From JAKACA01 sp963735115 (GTDB taxonomy: Bacteria > Actinomycetota > Acidimicrobiia > Acidimicrobiales > Bog-793), in assembly GCA_963735115.1 (NCBI GenBank), contig CAVTJR010000001.1, positions 1,426,001 through 1,490,000 of the forward strand: DNA of 64,000 bases. The letters are read 5' to 3'. A program made the translations under genes and the position numbers. Position 1 is the first letter of the stretch, and every line of letters starts with the position of its first letter. This document shows, one piece after another, positions 50,995-61,480 of the stretch. The notes under the pieces were generated by a model. The model worked only from the letters and a program-made list of their open reading frames with translations. It did not search any database and was not told the origin of the DNA.

Positions 50995-52254
50995 GGGCGG
51001 TCGAGCTCACCGGACGTGCTCGAGGGCCACCACCGCGTAAAAGAACTACCTGCCCGTCCTGACTCACGGTCGCTCATTCGGGTCCTCAACGTCAGCCTGC
51101 TGATCGAACTCGTCAGGCGCTCCGGACCAGTGTCTCGCGCCGATCTGGCTCGGCAGAGTCAGATCAGCGCCCCAACGGTCTCGGGCATCGTCCGTGATCT
51201 GCTGAACCGGGGCATCTTCTCCGAGGTGGCGCTGGCGCCGTCGAGCGGCGGACGCCCTCCGATCTTGCTTGAGCTCGAGCCGAAGGCGGGTTACGTCGTC
51301 GGCATCAAGCTGCGCGGCGACGGTCTGACGACGGTCGTGTGCGACCTCGACGGCCGGGTTGTCGTGACCACCGAGACGACCGTGGCGCTGGTCGGACAAC
51401 CGACGGTGGCGATCGCGGCCGTTGCGCAGGCAACCCGCGAAGCGCTGGGCGAGGCGGGCATCGCCCGCTCGAAGGTGCTCGGCGTCGGCGTCGGCCTCCC
51501 GGGTGTCATTGACTCGAGCCTCGGAGTGTGCACGTTCTCGCACTTGCTCAAGTGGGAGGACGTCGAGCTTGCGCGGCCACTGCAACAGAAGATGCGACTT
51601 CCGATATGGGTAGACAATGACGTGAACACCCTGGCCGTGGCGGAGAAGTGGGCGGGTGGAGGAATACAGGCCCGCAACTTCGTCACCGTGAGCATCGGTC
51701 GCGGCGTCGGCATCGGCATCGTCATCGACCGTGCGATCTACCGTGGTACGGCAGGCGGTGCCGGCGAGTTCGGCCATACCGTCGTTGACCCGGACGGGCC
51801 CGAGTGTGAGTGTGGAAGGTCTGGCTGCCTCGAGGCACTCGTGGGTGAGCGGGCGCTTAGGCGGCGCCTCGGTGAGCGTCTCGGCCACGACGTTTCCCGC
51901 GAGGAGCTGATCGACCGGGCTGCGTCACAGGACCCTGTTGCCACTGAGGTTCTCGCGCTCGCCGGGCGCGAACTCGGGCTGGCGATCGCCAACGTCATCT
52001 CGCTGCTCGCCCCCGAGCTGCTGATCATCTGCGGGGAAGGCACCGAGCTTGGAGAACCCTTCCTCGGCCCTGCTATCGCCGCCGCTCGCAGCTACGCCTT
52101 TGCCGATCTCGGTCAGCGTCTCGAGGTCAAGACCCAGCATTGGGGTGACGACGCCTGGGCGGCTGGGGCGGCGACGCTCGCCCTCCGCGAGCTGTTCAAC
52201 CTTCCCGGCGAGGACGAACAACGTCGTGCCATCTGGAACTGGTTGGAAGCATGA
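50920..52254 (+). CDS. ROK-family transcriptional repressor
   Basis: 444 residues. The N-terminal winged HTH (about 50-110) has IELVRRSGPVSRADLARQSQ and SAPTVSGIVRDLLNRG. The ROK sugar-binding domain has GVGVGLPGVIDSSLGV, NDVNTLAVAEKWAGGG and SIGRGVGIGIVIDRAIYRG. The zinc motif is CECGRSGCLEAL with the preceding GEFGHTVV. It senses a sugar and controls the operon it heads; its stop overlaps the GH15 ATG (ATGA). The first 35 residues are unconserved, so the true start may be a later GTG (51016). Confidence 0.9.
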   Translation: MLSKTRVQLGAKLERTFYGAKQAKGGRSSSPDVLEGHHRVKELPARPDSRSLIRVLNVSLLIELVRRSGPVSRADLARQSQISAPTVSGIVRDLLNRGIFSEVALAPSSGGRPPILLELEPKAGYVVGIKLRGDGLTTVVCDLDGRVVVTTETTVALVGQPTVAIAAVAQATREALGEAGIARSKVLGVGVGLPGVIDSSLGVCTFSHLLKWEDVELARPLQQKMRLPIWVDNDVNTLAVAEKWAGGGIQARNFVTVSIGRGVGIGIVIDRAIYRGTAGGAGEFGHTVVDPDGPECECGRSGCLEALVGERALRRRLGERLGHDVSREELIDRAASQDPVATEVLALAGRELGLAIANVISLLAPELLIICGEGTELGEPFLGPAIAAARSYAFADLGQRLEVKTQHWGDDAWAAGAATLALRELFNLPGEDEQRRAIWNWLEA

Positions 52255-53462
52255 GCGCCCACGAACGCCTCCAGACGCACCGCCAGGGTCACACCCTCGA
52301 CCGGGGGAGCGCCCTGCGCCGCGAGAGCGCCGACCTCATCGCCACGAGCGTGCAGGCGATGCTGGCGAATCAGCAAGCGAATGGCGCCTTCATCGCCTCT
52401 CCCGACTTCCACCAGTACCACTACTGCTGGCTGCGGGACGCCTCGTTTGTCGCTTATGCCCTCGACCGCGTCGGCGAGGTGGAGGCATCCGCCCGCTACC
52501 ACGACTGGGTCGTCATGGCGATCGAGGGAATGGCTCCGGTCATGGATGCGGCCGTGCGTCGCCAGCGGGCAGGCCTTCCGCTCGACAGGGCCGAGATGTC
52601 ACCGGCCCGATTCAGCCTCGGCGGCCTCGCCGTCCCGGACGACTGGCCCAACTTTCAGATGGACGGCTACGGGATCTGGCTGTGGTCGCTCCACGAGCAC
52701 CTGGCAGCGGCTGGCTCGGAGCGCCTTTCGGACCGGCTGGCTCCGACCGTCGAGCGCATGGCCCGCTACGTTGCCTCCTTCGCGCTCTCGCCCTGCTTCG
52801 ACGTCTGGGAGGAAGACGGCCTCTCCGTGCATACCTCGACCCTGGCCTGCGTCTATGGGGGTCTCATCGCCGCCGCCAGCATGCTCGATGACGCAGAGAT
52901 CGCCGCCCGTGCCGAAGAGGTCCAGGGTTTCGTGCACACGCTCGGGCGCCGCCAGGGGCGTTTCGAGAAGTCGAGCGCCAGCCGACAGGTCGACGCCTCG
53001 CTCCTCTGGCTTTCTCAACCGTTCGGCCTCGTCGGTCCCTCCGATCCCGCCTTCGTCCAGACGGTGTCCGAGGTCGCAGAAAAGCTCGAGTTCGAGGGCG
53101 GCCTGCGGCGCTATCCGAGCGACACGTACTACGGAGGTGGGGTGTGGCCGCTGTTGAACGCCTCCCTCGGCTGGCACTACGCGTCGGTGGGTGACCTCAC
53201 CACCGCTCGCTACCACCTCGAGTGGATCGCGGAGCACTTCGACGAAGAGGGCCACCTCGCCGAGCAATTCGGCGGGGAGCGTCGCGACCCGGTGATGTAC
53301 CGCGAGTGGGAGGCGAGGTGGGGACCTCCGGCACGAGAGCTCCTCTGGTCACACGCCATGTTCGTCGTCCTAGCCGACACCGTCGCACGCGCCGCCGGCG
53401 GAATCGGTGGGGACGAGGAACCCAACGACCTCCAACTAGGTACTTACGAAAGGAGCACATGA
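52251..53462 (+). CDS. GH15-family glucosidase (glucoamylase/dextran glucosidase-like)
   Basis: 403 residues. Its (alpha/alpha)6 pattern includes NGAFIASPDFHQYHYCWLRD (the family W-x-R-D substrate site), FQMDGYGIWLWSLHEHLAAA, CFDVWEEDGLSVHTSTLAC (W-E-E, catalytic Glu region) and EEGHLAEQFGG (second Glu region). No signal peptide, so it should act in the cytoplasm on imported oligosaccharides, releasing glucose. It lacks the N-terminal beta domain of bacterial glucoamylases. It is coupled to the ROK gene and precedes the ABC transporter genes. Confidence 0.85.
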   Translation: MSAHERLQTHRQGHTLDRGSALRRESADLIATSVQAMLANQQANGAFIASPDFHQYHYCWLRDASFVAYALDRVGEVEASARYHDWVVMAIEGMAPVMDAAVRRQRAGLPLDRAEMSPARFSLGGLAVPDDWPNFQMDGYGIWLWSLHEHLAAAGSERLSDRLAPTVERMARYVASFALSPCFDVWEEDGLSVHTSTLACVYGGLIAAASMLDDAEIAARAEEVQGFVHTLGRRQGRFEKSSASRQVDASLLWLSQPFGLVGPSDPAFVQTVSEVAEKLEFEGGLRRYPSDTYYGGGVWPLLNASLGWHYASVGDLTTARYHLEWIAEHFDEEGHLAEQFGGERRDPVMYREWEARWGPPARELLWSHAMFVVLADTVARAAGGIGGDEEPNDLQLGTYERST

Positions 53463-53588
53463 GTGACCTTGGCGAACCGAGGGGGCCGCCAGCTTAAAGA
53501 GCAACGAAAGGATGCACATGCTGTTAGGAAGCCGCCGGATCAAGACGGGCGGGACCATTAGAGATCAGTTCATAAGGGGAGAGGGATC

Positions 53589-54890
53589 ATGAAAGTAATA
53601 AAGCAATCAAGGTGGGGGGGTAAGTCATCTATCCGCCTGCTCCTCGCCGCAGCCACGATCGCAGGTGGTGGCACGCTAATCGCCGTCACCGGGGGAGTCA
53701 GCTCGGCGTCGACCGTCCCGCACAAAGCATCCAAAGTGGTGACGCTCCACTTCTGGAACGCCTACAACGATGTCACAGAGACACCTGTGATGAACGGCAT
53801 CGTCATTCCTGCCTTCGAGGCTGCGAACCCGGGGATCAGGGTTGTTGACGACACCCTCCCGTACGCCGGCCTTCTGGACAAGTTCATCGCGTCTTCCGCG
53901 GCGGGGGACCCGCCCGACCTGATGCGTTCCGACATCGCCTGGGTGCCTCAGCTCGCGTCCGAGGGCACGCTGCTGGAAACCTCAAAGCAACCGTGGTTCG
54001 CGAAAGTCGCCAAAGAAGCTGATCCCGGTCCGCTCTCCACGAACCTTTACAAGGGCGGCTACTACGGGCTCCCCGACGACACGAATACTCAGGTCTTCTT
54101 CTGGAACCACAAGGACTTCGCCGCGGCCCACTTGAGCCCCCCGACGACGTGGAACCAGATGATCGCTGACGCGAAAATTCTGACGATCCCCAACAAGGGC
54201 CAGCACGGCCTCGGCGTCGACAGCACCGACATTTGGAACGTCGGTCCGTACGTCTGGACCGACGGCGGCAACTTCACGAACAAGGCGCTGACGACGTCGA
54301 CTGGTTACATGGACGGCGCCGCCACCACACGTGCGGTCACGACGCTCGTGAACCTGTACAAGGCAGGGGATATCGGGAGTGACTTTGTCGGAGGTTCTGG
54401 GTCGATTAGCGGCGAAACGGGCTTCCCCTTGGGTGAGTATGCTATGTACTTCGATGGCCCATGGGCTCCAACCACCTACAAGGCGGATGGGTTCAAGGGC
54501 TATAGCACGGCGCTGCTCCCGAAGGGCCCGGGAGGCTCGATCTCGGTCGTTGGTGGCGAGGACCTCGTCATCGCCAAGGGGGGCAAGCACCTCGCCGACA
54601 CGATCAAGTTCGTCCAGTTCCTCCAGTCACCGTTTGCGCAGCTCTCAATGGCCGACGCTGGCGACATGGCGGCCTACAAGACCGACAATGGTCCCGAGGG
54701 AGTGTTGAACCCGGCCCTCAGGATCTTTGCCAAGCAGCTTCTGACGGCAAGGGCTCGGCCGGTATTCCAGAACTACGGCGAGCTTGACACCGACTTCTCC
54801 AACGAGCTGGCTCTCATGCTTGCCGGAAAGATCGGTGTCTCCGCAGGGCTGCAGATCGCAACCCGGGAAGCAAACAAAACGTTCAAATAG
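53589..54890 (+). CDS. ABC transporter sugar-binding protein
   Basis: 433 residues. A signal peptide (about 1-42, SIRLLLAAATIAGGGTLIAV) lacks a lipobox Cys, so Sec secretion or an N-terminal anchor is likely. The family-1 binding-protein fold has TLHFWNAYNDVTETPVMNGI, FIASSAAGDPPDLMRSDIAW, YYGLPDDTNTQVFFWNHKDF and GEYAMYFDGPWAP. Strong GGGGAGAGGG before the ATG. Captures oligosaccharides for the permeases that follow 12 bp later. Confidence 0.92.
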   Translation: MKVIKQSRWGGKSSIRLLLAAATIAGGGTLIAVTGGVSSASTVPHKASKVVTLHFWNAYNDVTETPVMNGIVIPAFEAANPGIRVVDDTLPYAGLLDKFIASSAAGDPPDLMRSDIAWVPQLASEGTLLETSKQPWFAKVAKEADPGPLSTNLYKGGYYGLPDDTNTQVFFWNHKDFAAAHLSPPTTWNQMIADAKILTIPNKGQHGLGVDSTDIWNVGPYVWTDGGNFTNKALTTSTGYMDGAATTRAVTTLVNLYKAGDIGSDFVGGSGSISGETGFPLGEYAMYFDGPWAPTTYKADGFKGYSTALLPKGPGGSISVVGGEDLVIAKGGKHLADTIKFVQFLQSPFAQLSMADAGDMAAYKTDNGPEGVLNPALRIFAKQLLTARARPVFQNYGELDTDFSNELALMLAGKIGVSAGLQIATREANKTFK

Positions 54891-54902
54891 AACGTTCAAA
54901 AG

Positions 54903-55856
54903 TTGAGCACAGCAAATAGCCTCGAGCGGCACCCGGCGTCCGCCCCGCCGGGTGCCGTCTCGCGGCGCTCCGCCCGATCCCACCGCGTCCGTCGGTTCGC
55001 GACGCCCTACCTGTTACTCGTGCCGGCGCTCGTCATGTACGCGGTGTTCACCGTGTACCCGATCTTCCGCCAATTCGACATCAGCTTCTTCAACTGGCAC
55101 ATCTTTCCCGGAATGTCGAGTCCCTCTGTCGGTTGGTCGAACTACACGGCGATCTTCAGCGACCCCGTCGTGCGCACCGCTTCGTGGAACTCGTTCCTCT
55201 TCATCGTCATCACAGTCCCGATCCAGATGGCCATCGGGCTTTTCGCTGCGGCGATCCTCACCGACCGCCTGCCCGGTTCGATGTTCTGGCGAGCGGCCGT
55301 GTACATCCCGGTCGTCACCTCGTGGGTCGTCGTGAGCTGGGTATTCTCCTACATCTTCGCCTCCGAAGGCGGCATCATGAATGCCATTGCCGGCTTCTTC
55401 GCCGGCCACACCGAGAGCATCAACTGGACCGCCCAGCCCTGGACGGCAGACGGGGTCATCTGGCTCTTGAGCATCTGGAAAGGCGTCGGCTGGTCCTTCA
55501 TCATCTTCCTTGCGGCGCTGGACGGGATCCCCCGGGAGCTACTGGAGTCAGCGCGGACCGACGGAGCCTCGGGCACCCGGGTCTGGAAGCATGTCGTCCT
55601 TCCGTCGATCCGGGGCGCACTCACCTTTGTCGTCGTCCTTCTCGTCATCGGCGCCGCGCAGGTGTTCACACAGGTCTACGAGATCACCAAGGGCGGTCCC
55701 TACAACTCGACGCAGACGCTCATGACCTACATGTACCAGCAGGCCTTCTCCAACTTCGCTTTCGGCTACGCCGCCGCACTCGCATCACTGCTCGCCGTGG
55801 TGCTCTTCGGCTTCAGCGCCGCTGAGATCCGTATTCTCCGACGTCAAGACATCTGA
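54903..55856 (+). CDS. ABC sugar permease, MalF-type
   Basis: 317 residues, six helices. It opens with a cytosolic Arg-rich leader, then LLVPALVMYAVFTVYPIFRQ. The ATPase-contact EAA loop is GIPRELLESARTDGASGTRV-W with HVVLPSIRGAL. The start codon is TTG at 54903, 12 bp after the binding-protein stop. It pairs with the following MalG-type permease. Confidence 0.92.
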   Translation: MSTANSLERHPASAPPGAVSRRSARSHRVRRFATPYLLLVPALVMYAVFTVYPIFRQFDISFFNWHIFPGMSSPSVGWSNYTAIFSDPVVRTASWNSFLFIVITVPIQMAIGLFAAAILTDRLPGSMFWRAAVYIPVVTSWVVVSWVFSYIFASEGGIMNAIAGFFAGHTESINWTAQPWTADGVIWLLSIWKGVGWSFIIFLAALDGIPRELLESARTDGASGTRVWKHVVLPSIRGALTFVVVLLVIGAAQVFTQVYEITKGGPYNSTQTLMTYMYQQAFSNFAFGYAAALASLLAVVLFGFSAAEIRILRRQDI

Positions 55857-55868
55857 GGGGAGGGAATC

Positions 55869-56759
55869 GTGGCACTCGCAATCGAGTCAGACCAAACCAA
55901 GGCGGCGGCGCCCCTCGCAGGAAGCGGGCCCGGGCTCTTCGGCTTCCACAGGCGGAATGGATTGCGTCTCGTTATCGCGGTGATTCTCGCACTGCTCTCC
56001 GTCGGCCCTCTCCTGTACATGGTGTCGTTGTCTTTCCAACCAAACGGCGGCCTCCTTGGGACGACGGTCCTCCTCCCCACCCATCCCACTGTGCAGAACT
56101 ACGTGCAGGCGTGGACGGAGAACAGCTTCAGCCACTACTTTTTGAACAGCCTCGTCGTCGCCATCGCAACGGTCGCCATCACGGTGATCTTCGCTTCGCT
56201 CGCCGCCTTCGCCTTCGCGCGCTACAAGTTCCCGTTGAAGCAGCTGATCTTCTACGTCTTCCTTGCCAGCCTCGCCGTGCCGAACCTGCTGCTCCTCATC
56301 CCTCAGTTTCTCTTGATGGACCGTCTGCACCTCCTGAACTCTCTCGAGGGACTCATTCTTCTGTATGTGGCTTCCAACCTGCCGTTCACCATCTTCTTGC
56401 TGCGTGGCTTTTTCGAGGCCATACCTCGAGAGTACGAGGAGTCATTCCGCTTGGACGGAGCGGGGACGCTGCGCGTGCTCGTTAGTCTGATAGTGCCGCT
56501 GTCGTTGCCAGCAGTCGCTGTCGTCTCGATGTTCATTTTCAGCGCTTCCTGGGACGAGTTCCCGGTCGCACTGACCATGATCAATTCGGCGAACAACTAC
56601 ACGCTCCCCGTCGGCCTGGCGGATTTCATCGGTGTGCACACAACTGCGTGGGGTCCGTTCTTCGCGGCATCGGTCATCGCCACCGTACCGGTCGTCGTCG
56701 TCTTCCTCATCTCTCTGCGCTGGTTCCGGAGCGGGGTGTCTCTCGGTGCCATCCGCTGA
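55869..56759 (+). CDS. ABC sugar permease, MalG-type
   Basis: 296 residues, six helices. EAA loop AIPREYEESFRLDGAGTLRV-LVSLIVPLSLPAV and the C-terminal SLRWFRSGVSLGAIR typical of MalG relatives. GTG start behind GGGAGGG, 12 bp after the first permease. Confidence 0.92.
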   Translation: MALAIESDQTKAAAPLAGSGPGLFGFHRRNGLRLVIAVILALLSVGPLLYMVSLSFQPNGGLLGTTVLLPTHPTVQNYVQAWTENSFSHYFLNSLVVAIATVAITVIFASLAAFAFARYKFPLKQLIFYVFLASLAVPNLLLLIPQFLLMDRLHLLNSLEGLILLYVASNLPFTIFLLRGFFEAIPREYEESFRLDGAGTLRVLVSLIVPLSLPAVAVVSMFIFSASWDEFPVALTMINSANNYTLPVGLADFIGVHTTAWGPFFAASVIATVPVVVVFLISLRWFRSGVSLGAIR

Positions 56760-56865
56760 GCTGAAGCAAGTACGCCGCGACGCACCAAGAGATCGGGCGA
56801 TCACAAGCATGACCCGACCGACCAAGGCTGCCAGCGGCGCCTAGGCAGAGGAGAGGAATCCGAAG

Positions 56866-58554
56866 ATGGACAAGGGGGACGCCCTCAGCGAGGAGGGATG
56901 GGGTGGTGGGCTGCGCCTCCTCGATGACGTGCGCGCCTTCTACCGAACAGGTGACGAGATTGCTATAGCGACCTTGCCGCTCGGCACCTCCCGCGTCGTC
57001 GCCTGCCGGGCGACTGCAGGCGCGGTCGAGGCCGAGCTGGGCGGTGGTGCCCGATTCACTGACCTACCTTCCGGGACATACGTCATCGAGGCCCTCGACG
57101 CCGACGGCCAGGTCCTGGCGGAGGAGCTGACAACGGTAGCCGCCCATCCTGGCGAGCGCCCCGTGCACGGTTTCGCCACCTCGTTCCAAGACGGGGACGT
57201 GCCGGCCGTGCTCGAGTGGCACCGGGCGCTACGTTCCACTGTCGTCCAGGTCTACGACTGGATGGCGAGCTACACCGAGCCGCTCGGCCCCGAAAGCGGC
57301 TGGAAGGATCCCTCGAACCGTCCGGTTTCGCTCGAGGCGCTGCGCGCCCTGGCGGTCGGACTGCACGCACTCGGTGCCGTCGCCCACGCCTACGCGCCTG
57401 TGTACGCCGTCGGCAACGCATTCGCCCTTGAGCACCCCGAAATGCTCATGTACCAGGGTGATGGACACCCCATTCGATTCCTCGATCAGATCGTGCTCGC
57501 CAATCCCGCCAACGTGGAGTGGCAGCGCCACTTCATGACTGCCTACGGATCGGCCGCCGACGCGATCGGCTTCGACGGCTTCCACATCGACACCTACGGC
57601 TACCCTCGCGTCGCACAGGACGTGGATGGCAACACCATCGACCTGCGCGTTGCCTACGAGTCGTTCCTGGGGTTCGTGCGGGCCGCTCGGCCCCTCGACC
57701 TGGTGAGCTTCAACCAGGTGAACGGTGCGCCCTCGGCGACAAGCCTGCCCGCCGGGCCGGGCTTTCGCTACTGCGAGGTATGGCCCCCGAATGACTGCTG
57801 GCGCCACCTCGAGGCACTCTTGGACCGCAGCTCCGGCAACGCTGGCCTCCTTGCGCGGTCGCCAGCGCGCGACCCCCTGATGCGTGGCTCCATCGCCTGC
57901 TACCCGCCCGTGTGGGGGATTGACAGCGCGAGCGGCCCCGTAGAAGGCGCAGGGCGCGAGGCGTCGCTGCGAACAGTTCTCTGCACCGAAGCGGTCGCCA
58001 CCTGCCTCGGCGCGAGCGCCCTCATATACGGGGATCAGACCGCGGCCCTCTGCGACCCCTACTACCCCAAGCACGCCCGCCTGACGGCGGACGAGGCGGC
58101 CACGGTGGTCGCGTGGCGTCACTTCGCCCTGCGGTGCCGAGACCTATTCCTCGAGGGGGAGGACACGAGCTGGTATGAGATCGACGACGAGAACGGTGCG
58201 GTTTCTGCGATAGCGACCGCTCCGGTGCGGCCGGAGCCCGTCGGCAGCGCACTTTTCGCGCGGGTGGTCCAGGCCGATGGGCGAGTGACGATCAGCGTGC
58301 TCGACTTAACCGGGAGCCAGAACGGGCGGTGGTCGGAGCCGACGCCAAAAGGAGATGTCTCCTCGGTGACCCTCAAGGTGCTGTTGGACCACCCAGAGCA
58401 CTGGCGGGCCGATGCCGCCGTGCTCGGTGCCGGCGGCGACCGCTTCGCGCCCCTCGTCGCCCGGGAGGTACCGCACCGCCAGGGTCGCGCGCTCGAGCTG
58501 GAGGTCCCCATCGTCAGCGGATGGTCGGTAGTCCGTGTCGAGCGGTCGGAGTGA
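56866..58554 (+). CDS. GH66 dextranase-like enzyme without signal peptide
   Basis: 562 residues. An N-terminal Ig-like domain (LLDDVRAFYRTGDEIAIATL) is followed by the catalytic barrel: VVQVYDWMASYTEPLGPESG, IGFDGFHIDTYGYPR with likely nucleophile Asp242, and GFRYCEVWPPNDCW with likely acid Glu304. A C-terminal beta domain follows. This is the GH66 (dextranase/cycloisomalto-oligosaccharide glucanotransferase) layout without a CBM35 insert. Those enzymes are normally secreted, but no signal peptide is present here, so it probably trims imported alpha-1,6 oligosaccharides. It lies between permease and ATPase genes of one operon. Confidence 0.85.
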   Translation: MDKGDALSEEGWGGGLRLLDDVRAFYRTGDEIAIATLPLGTSRVVACRATAGAVEAELGGGARFTDLPSGTYVIEALDADGQVLAEELTTVAAHPGERPVHGFATSFQDGDVPAVLEWHRALRSTVVQVYDWMASYTEPLGPESGWKDPSNRPVSLEALRALAVGLHALGAVAHAYAPVYAVGNAFALEHPEMLMYQGDGHPIRFLDQIVLANPANVEWQRHFMTAYGSAADAIGFDGFHIDTYGYPRVAQDVDGNTIDLRVAYESFLGFVRAARPLDLVSFNQVNGAPSATSLPAGPGFRYCEVWPPNDCWRHLEALLDRSSGNAGLLARSPARDPLMRGSIACYPPVWGIDSASGPVEGAGREASLRTVLCTEAVATCLGASALIYGDQTAALCDPYYPKHARLTADEAATVVAWRHFALRCRDLFLEGEDTSWYEIDDENGAVSAIATAPVRPEPVGSALFARVVQADGRVTISVLDLTGSQNGRWSEPTPKGDVSSVTLKVLLDHPEHWRADAAVLGAGGDRFAPLVAREVPHRQGRALELEVPIVSGWSVVRVERSE

Positions 58555-58703
58555 TCGTGTCAGTTCTGGGGATGCGGATTGCTGAGACGCGTGTGATCGT
58601 GTTGAACGAAGGCTCTTCGCGTCTTTTGACAAAGGCACTGGTGCTGACCTCATCGCGCGGAACCTTCGATGACGGCCCAGTAGGAGAGGGCTGAGGAGGA
58701 AAG

Positions 58704-59879
<1,176 letters not shown>

Positions 59880-60054
59880 ATGGCCTTGAGCCGTCGACGG
59901 TAGAGACGTCGCCGTGCGGTTGGTGTCGCTTGCGACAGCGACGTCCGTCGGGGTTGACGACCGTGCTCTTTGTGCAGCTCGGCCCTTCGCCAGCTAGCTC
60001 AAGATCGGCCGTTGGCGGCAGCCTGACGACTTGGCATTTGAGGCGCCAGGGTAT
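59880..60054. other. Convergent intergenic region after the glucan operon
   Basis: 175 bp without a gene. A small hairpin (TGTCG-CTTG-CGACA near 59923) lies 45 bp after the ATPase stop but has no T-run. Confidence 0.35.
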
Positions 60055-60534
60055 CTAGGACGTCAGGGCGGGGAGGCCAAGGGTGGCCCGCAGGATGTTG
60101 CTCTCCCTGTTTACGGTTGCTTCGTCCTGCGCGAGCATGGCCTTTTCCGATGTCCAGTTCGATACCGTGGCTGACTCGCTATCGGCGACCAGGGATTCGA
60201 CAGCGATGGCCACCGCCTGGGCGGGAGTCGACGCCGGCCCCGTAAAATCCGCACCCTGAATTCCGGTCGCGAAGGTGTCGCTAGCTGCGACAAGCGGGCC
60301 TAGGAAGGCTTGCAGCCTGGCAGTCGTCTTGGGTGCTGCTTTCCTGGCATCAAACTTCTTTACCGCGGCATTGTAAGGCGCCTCGAGCTTGAGAAACGTC
60401 GCCGACTCCCGCACCCGGGCCGCCCCGGTGAGCCGGCCGACGGTCGTTGCTGTCGCGTTGCCACCGCCTCCGCACGCTGACACCGTAAGTCCGAGGGCCG
60501 CGAGCGCTACCGCGAAGCTAACGAAACGTTTCAT
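60055..60534 (-). CDS. Putative lipoprotein, unknown function
   Basis: 159 residues. Signal peptide MKRFVSFAVALAALGLTVSA with lipobox L-T-V-S-A-C, then a Gly-rich linker and an all-helical soluble domain (SATFLKLEAPYNAAVKKFDA ... NWTSEKAMLAQDEATVNRES). Start at ATG 60534 with GGAGAA upstream. It should be an exported membrane-anchored protein. No family is recognised. It is convergent with the alpha-glucan operon. Confidence 0.75.
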   Translation of the reverse strand: MKRFVSFAVALAALGLTVSACGGGGNATATTVGRLTGAARVRESATFLKLEAPYNAAVKKFDARKAAPKTTARLQAFLGPLVAASDTFATGIQGADFTGPASTPAQAVAIAVESLVADSESATVSNWTSEKAMLAQDEATVNRESNILRATLGLPALTS

Positions 60535-61480
60535 GAAGGTTCTCCAAATGTCGTTGTGGCTGTCGGGCCTTCTGCCCTTCATCGAGCACCCTCTCGGGAT
60601 TCGTTCTCGCACCTCGGCGAAGTGTACTGCTTACTTTTGTCAGTTGCCGAAGATGCTCGGCGACGCTAAGTTACCCATCCGGCAGCGAAGTTGGAGCACA
60701 CACTTGATGTGGCGAAACAGATCAGAGGACCCGGGCGGGTACTGAAGCCGCGCCCGTTCTCCGAAGGCCGTCGGCCGGGCCTGGCGAGGGAAGAGGCAAT
60801 CGTGCCCTGGGCCAGCGTGCGTCTGAGCTAGGAGCCGGTCTCGAAGCCATGCCGTTTTATATGTGTGAGGCCTGATCGCTGAGTACTCCGAGTATGCAGA
60901 TATTCCGCAACGTACTAAGAGCTAGCCGTCGCACATGACCCTGATCGTTATCAGCCACGCGAGCGGGTCGAGAACCTTCGCTCACAAGGTGGCGGCACCT
61001 TACGTGTAGGAGATTAGTGCTCGAGCTGAAATGTGGGTCAAGTGTCGGCTGAGTTTGGGCCAACTCGCTGATCGGTTCGGGTGCTGCTCGGGTCTGCCAG
61101 CCCGCAAGCGCCGCAGGCGTCCTTCGAGGAGGTGACCCCGCAGGACGATCACCGCCTGCTCTCGCCCTGCATTCGAGACGCGATACGAGAGCTCTCGTCC
61201 ATCTCTGCCAAGTTAGGGTCCCGCCCGCCCATCCCGCCCGTCGCAGAGCCCAGCTTCGGGACACCTTGCGGCCGGTTCTGACCCTGCGACGGGCGTCCCG
61301 GCCTCGGCGCCTCCGGAGAATTCTGAAGACCACCAACCGCGCTCGAGCCGCCGTGAGTGTCGATGGGGCCGAGAGTGAGTCAAGCCCGGTTCGGCACGGC
61401 GCGCTGACCATCGACGCGGGCGGCGACTGCACGGCGTCACCTCCCTGCCTATAGTGCGCTCCAGCGGCCGGGGGGTGGTG
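60535..61480. other. About 950 bp without a convincing gene
   Basis: It contains leader copy B (60630-60729) and the 30-codon remnant starting at 60654. Reading frames at 61081-61281 and on the minus strand lack motifs and proper starts. The 3' end should carry the promoter for the PAS-LuxR gene at 61481. Confidence 0.45.
60630..60729 (+). repeat. Duplicated leader sequence, copy B
   Basis: Diverged second copy of the ROK-gene leader (copy A at 50896). It keeps the TACTTT box and the ATG (60654), but the frame closes after 30 codons and no TTGACA is at the -35 position. Probably the relic of a second regulator gene or a duplicated control site. Confidence 0.65.
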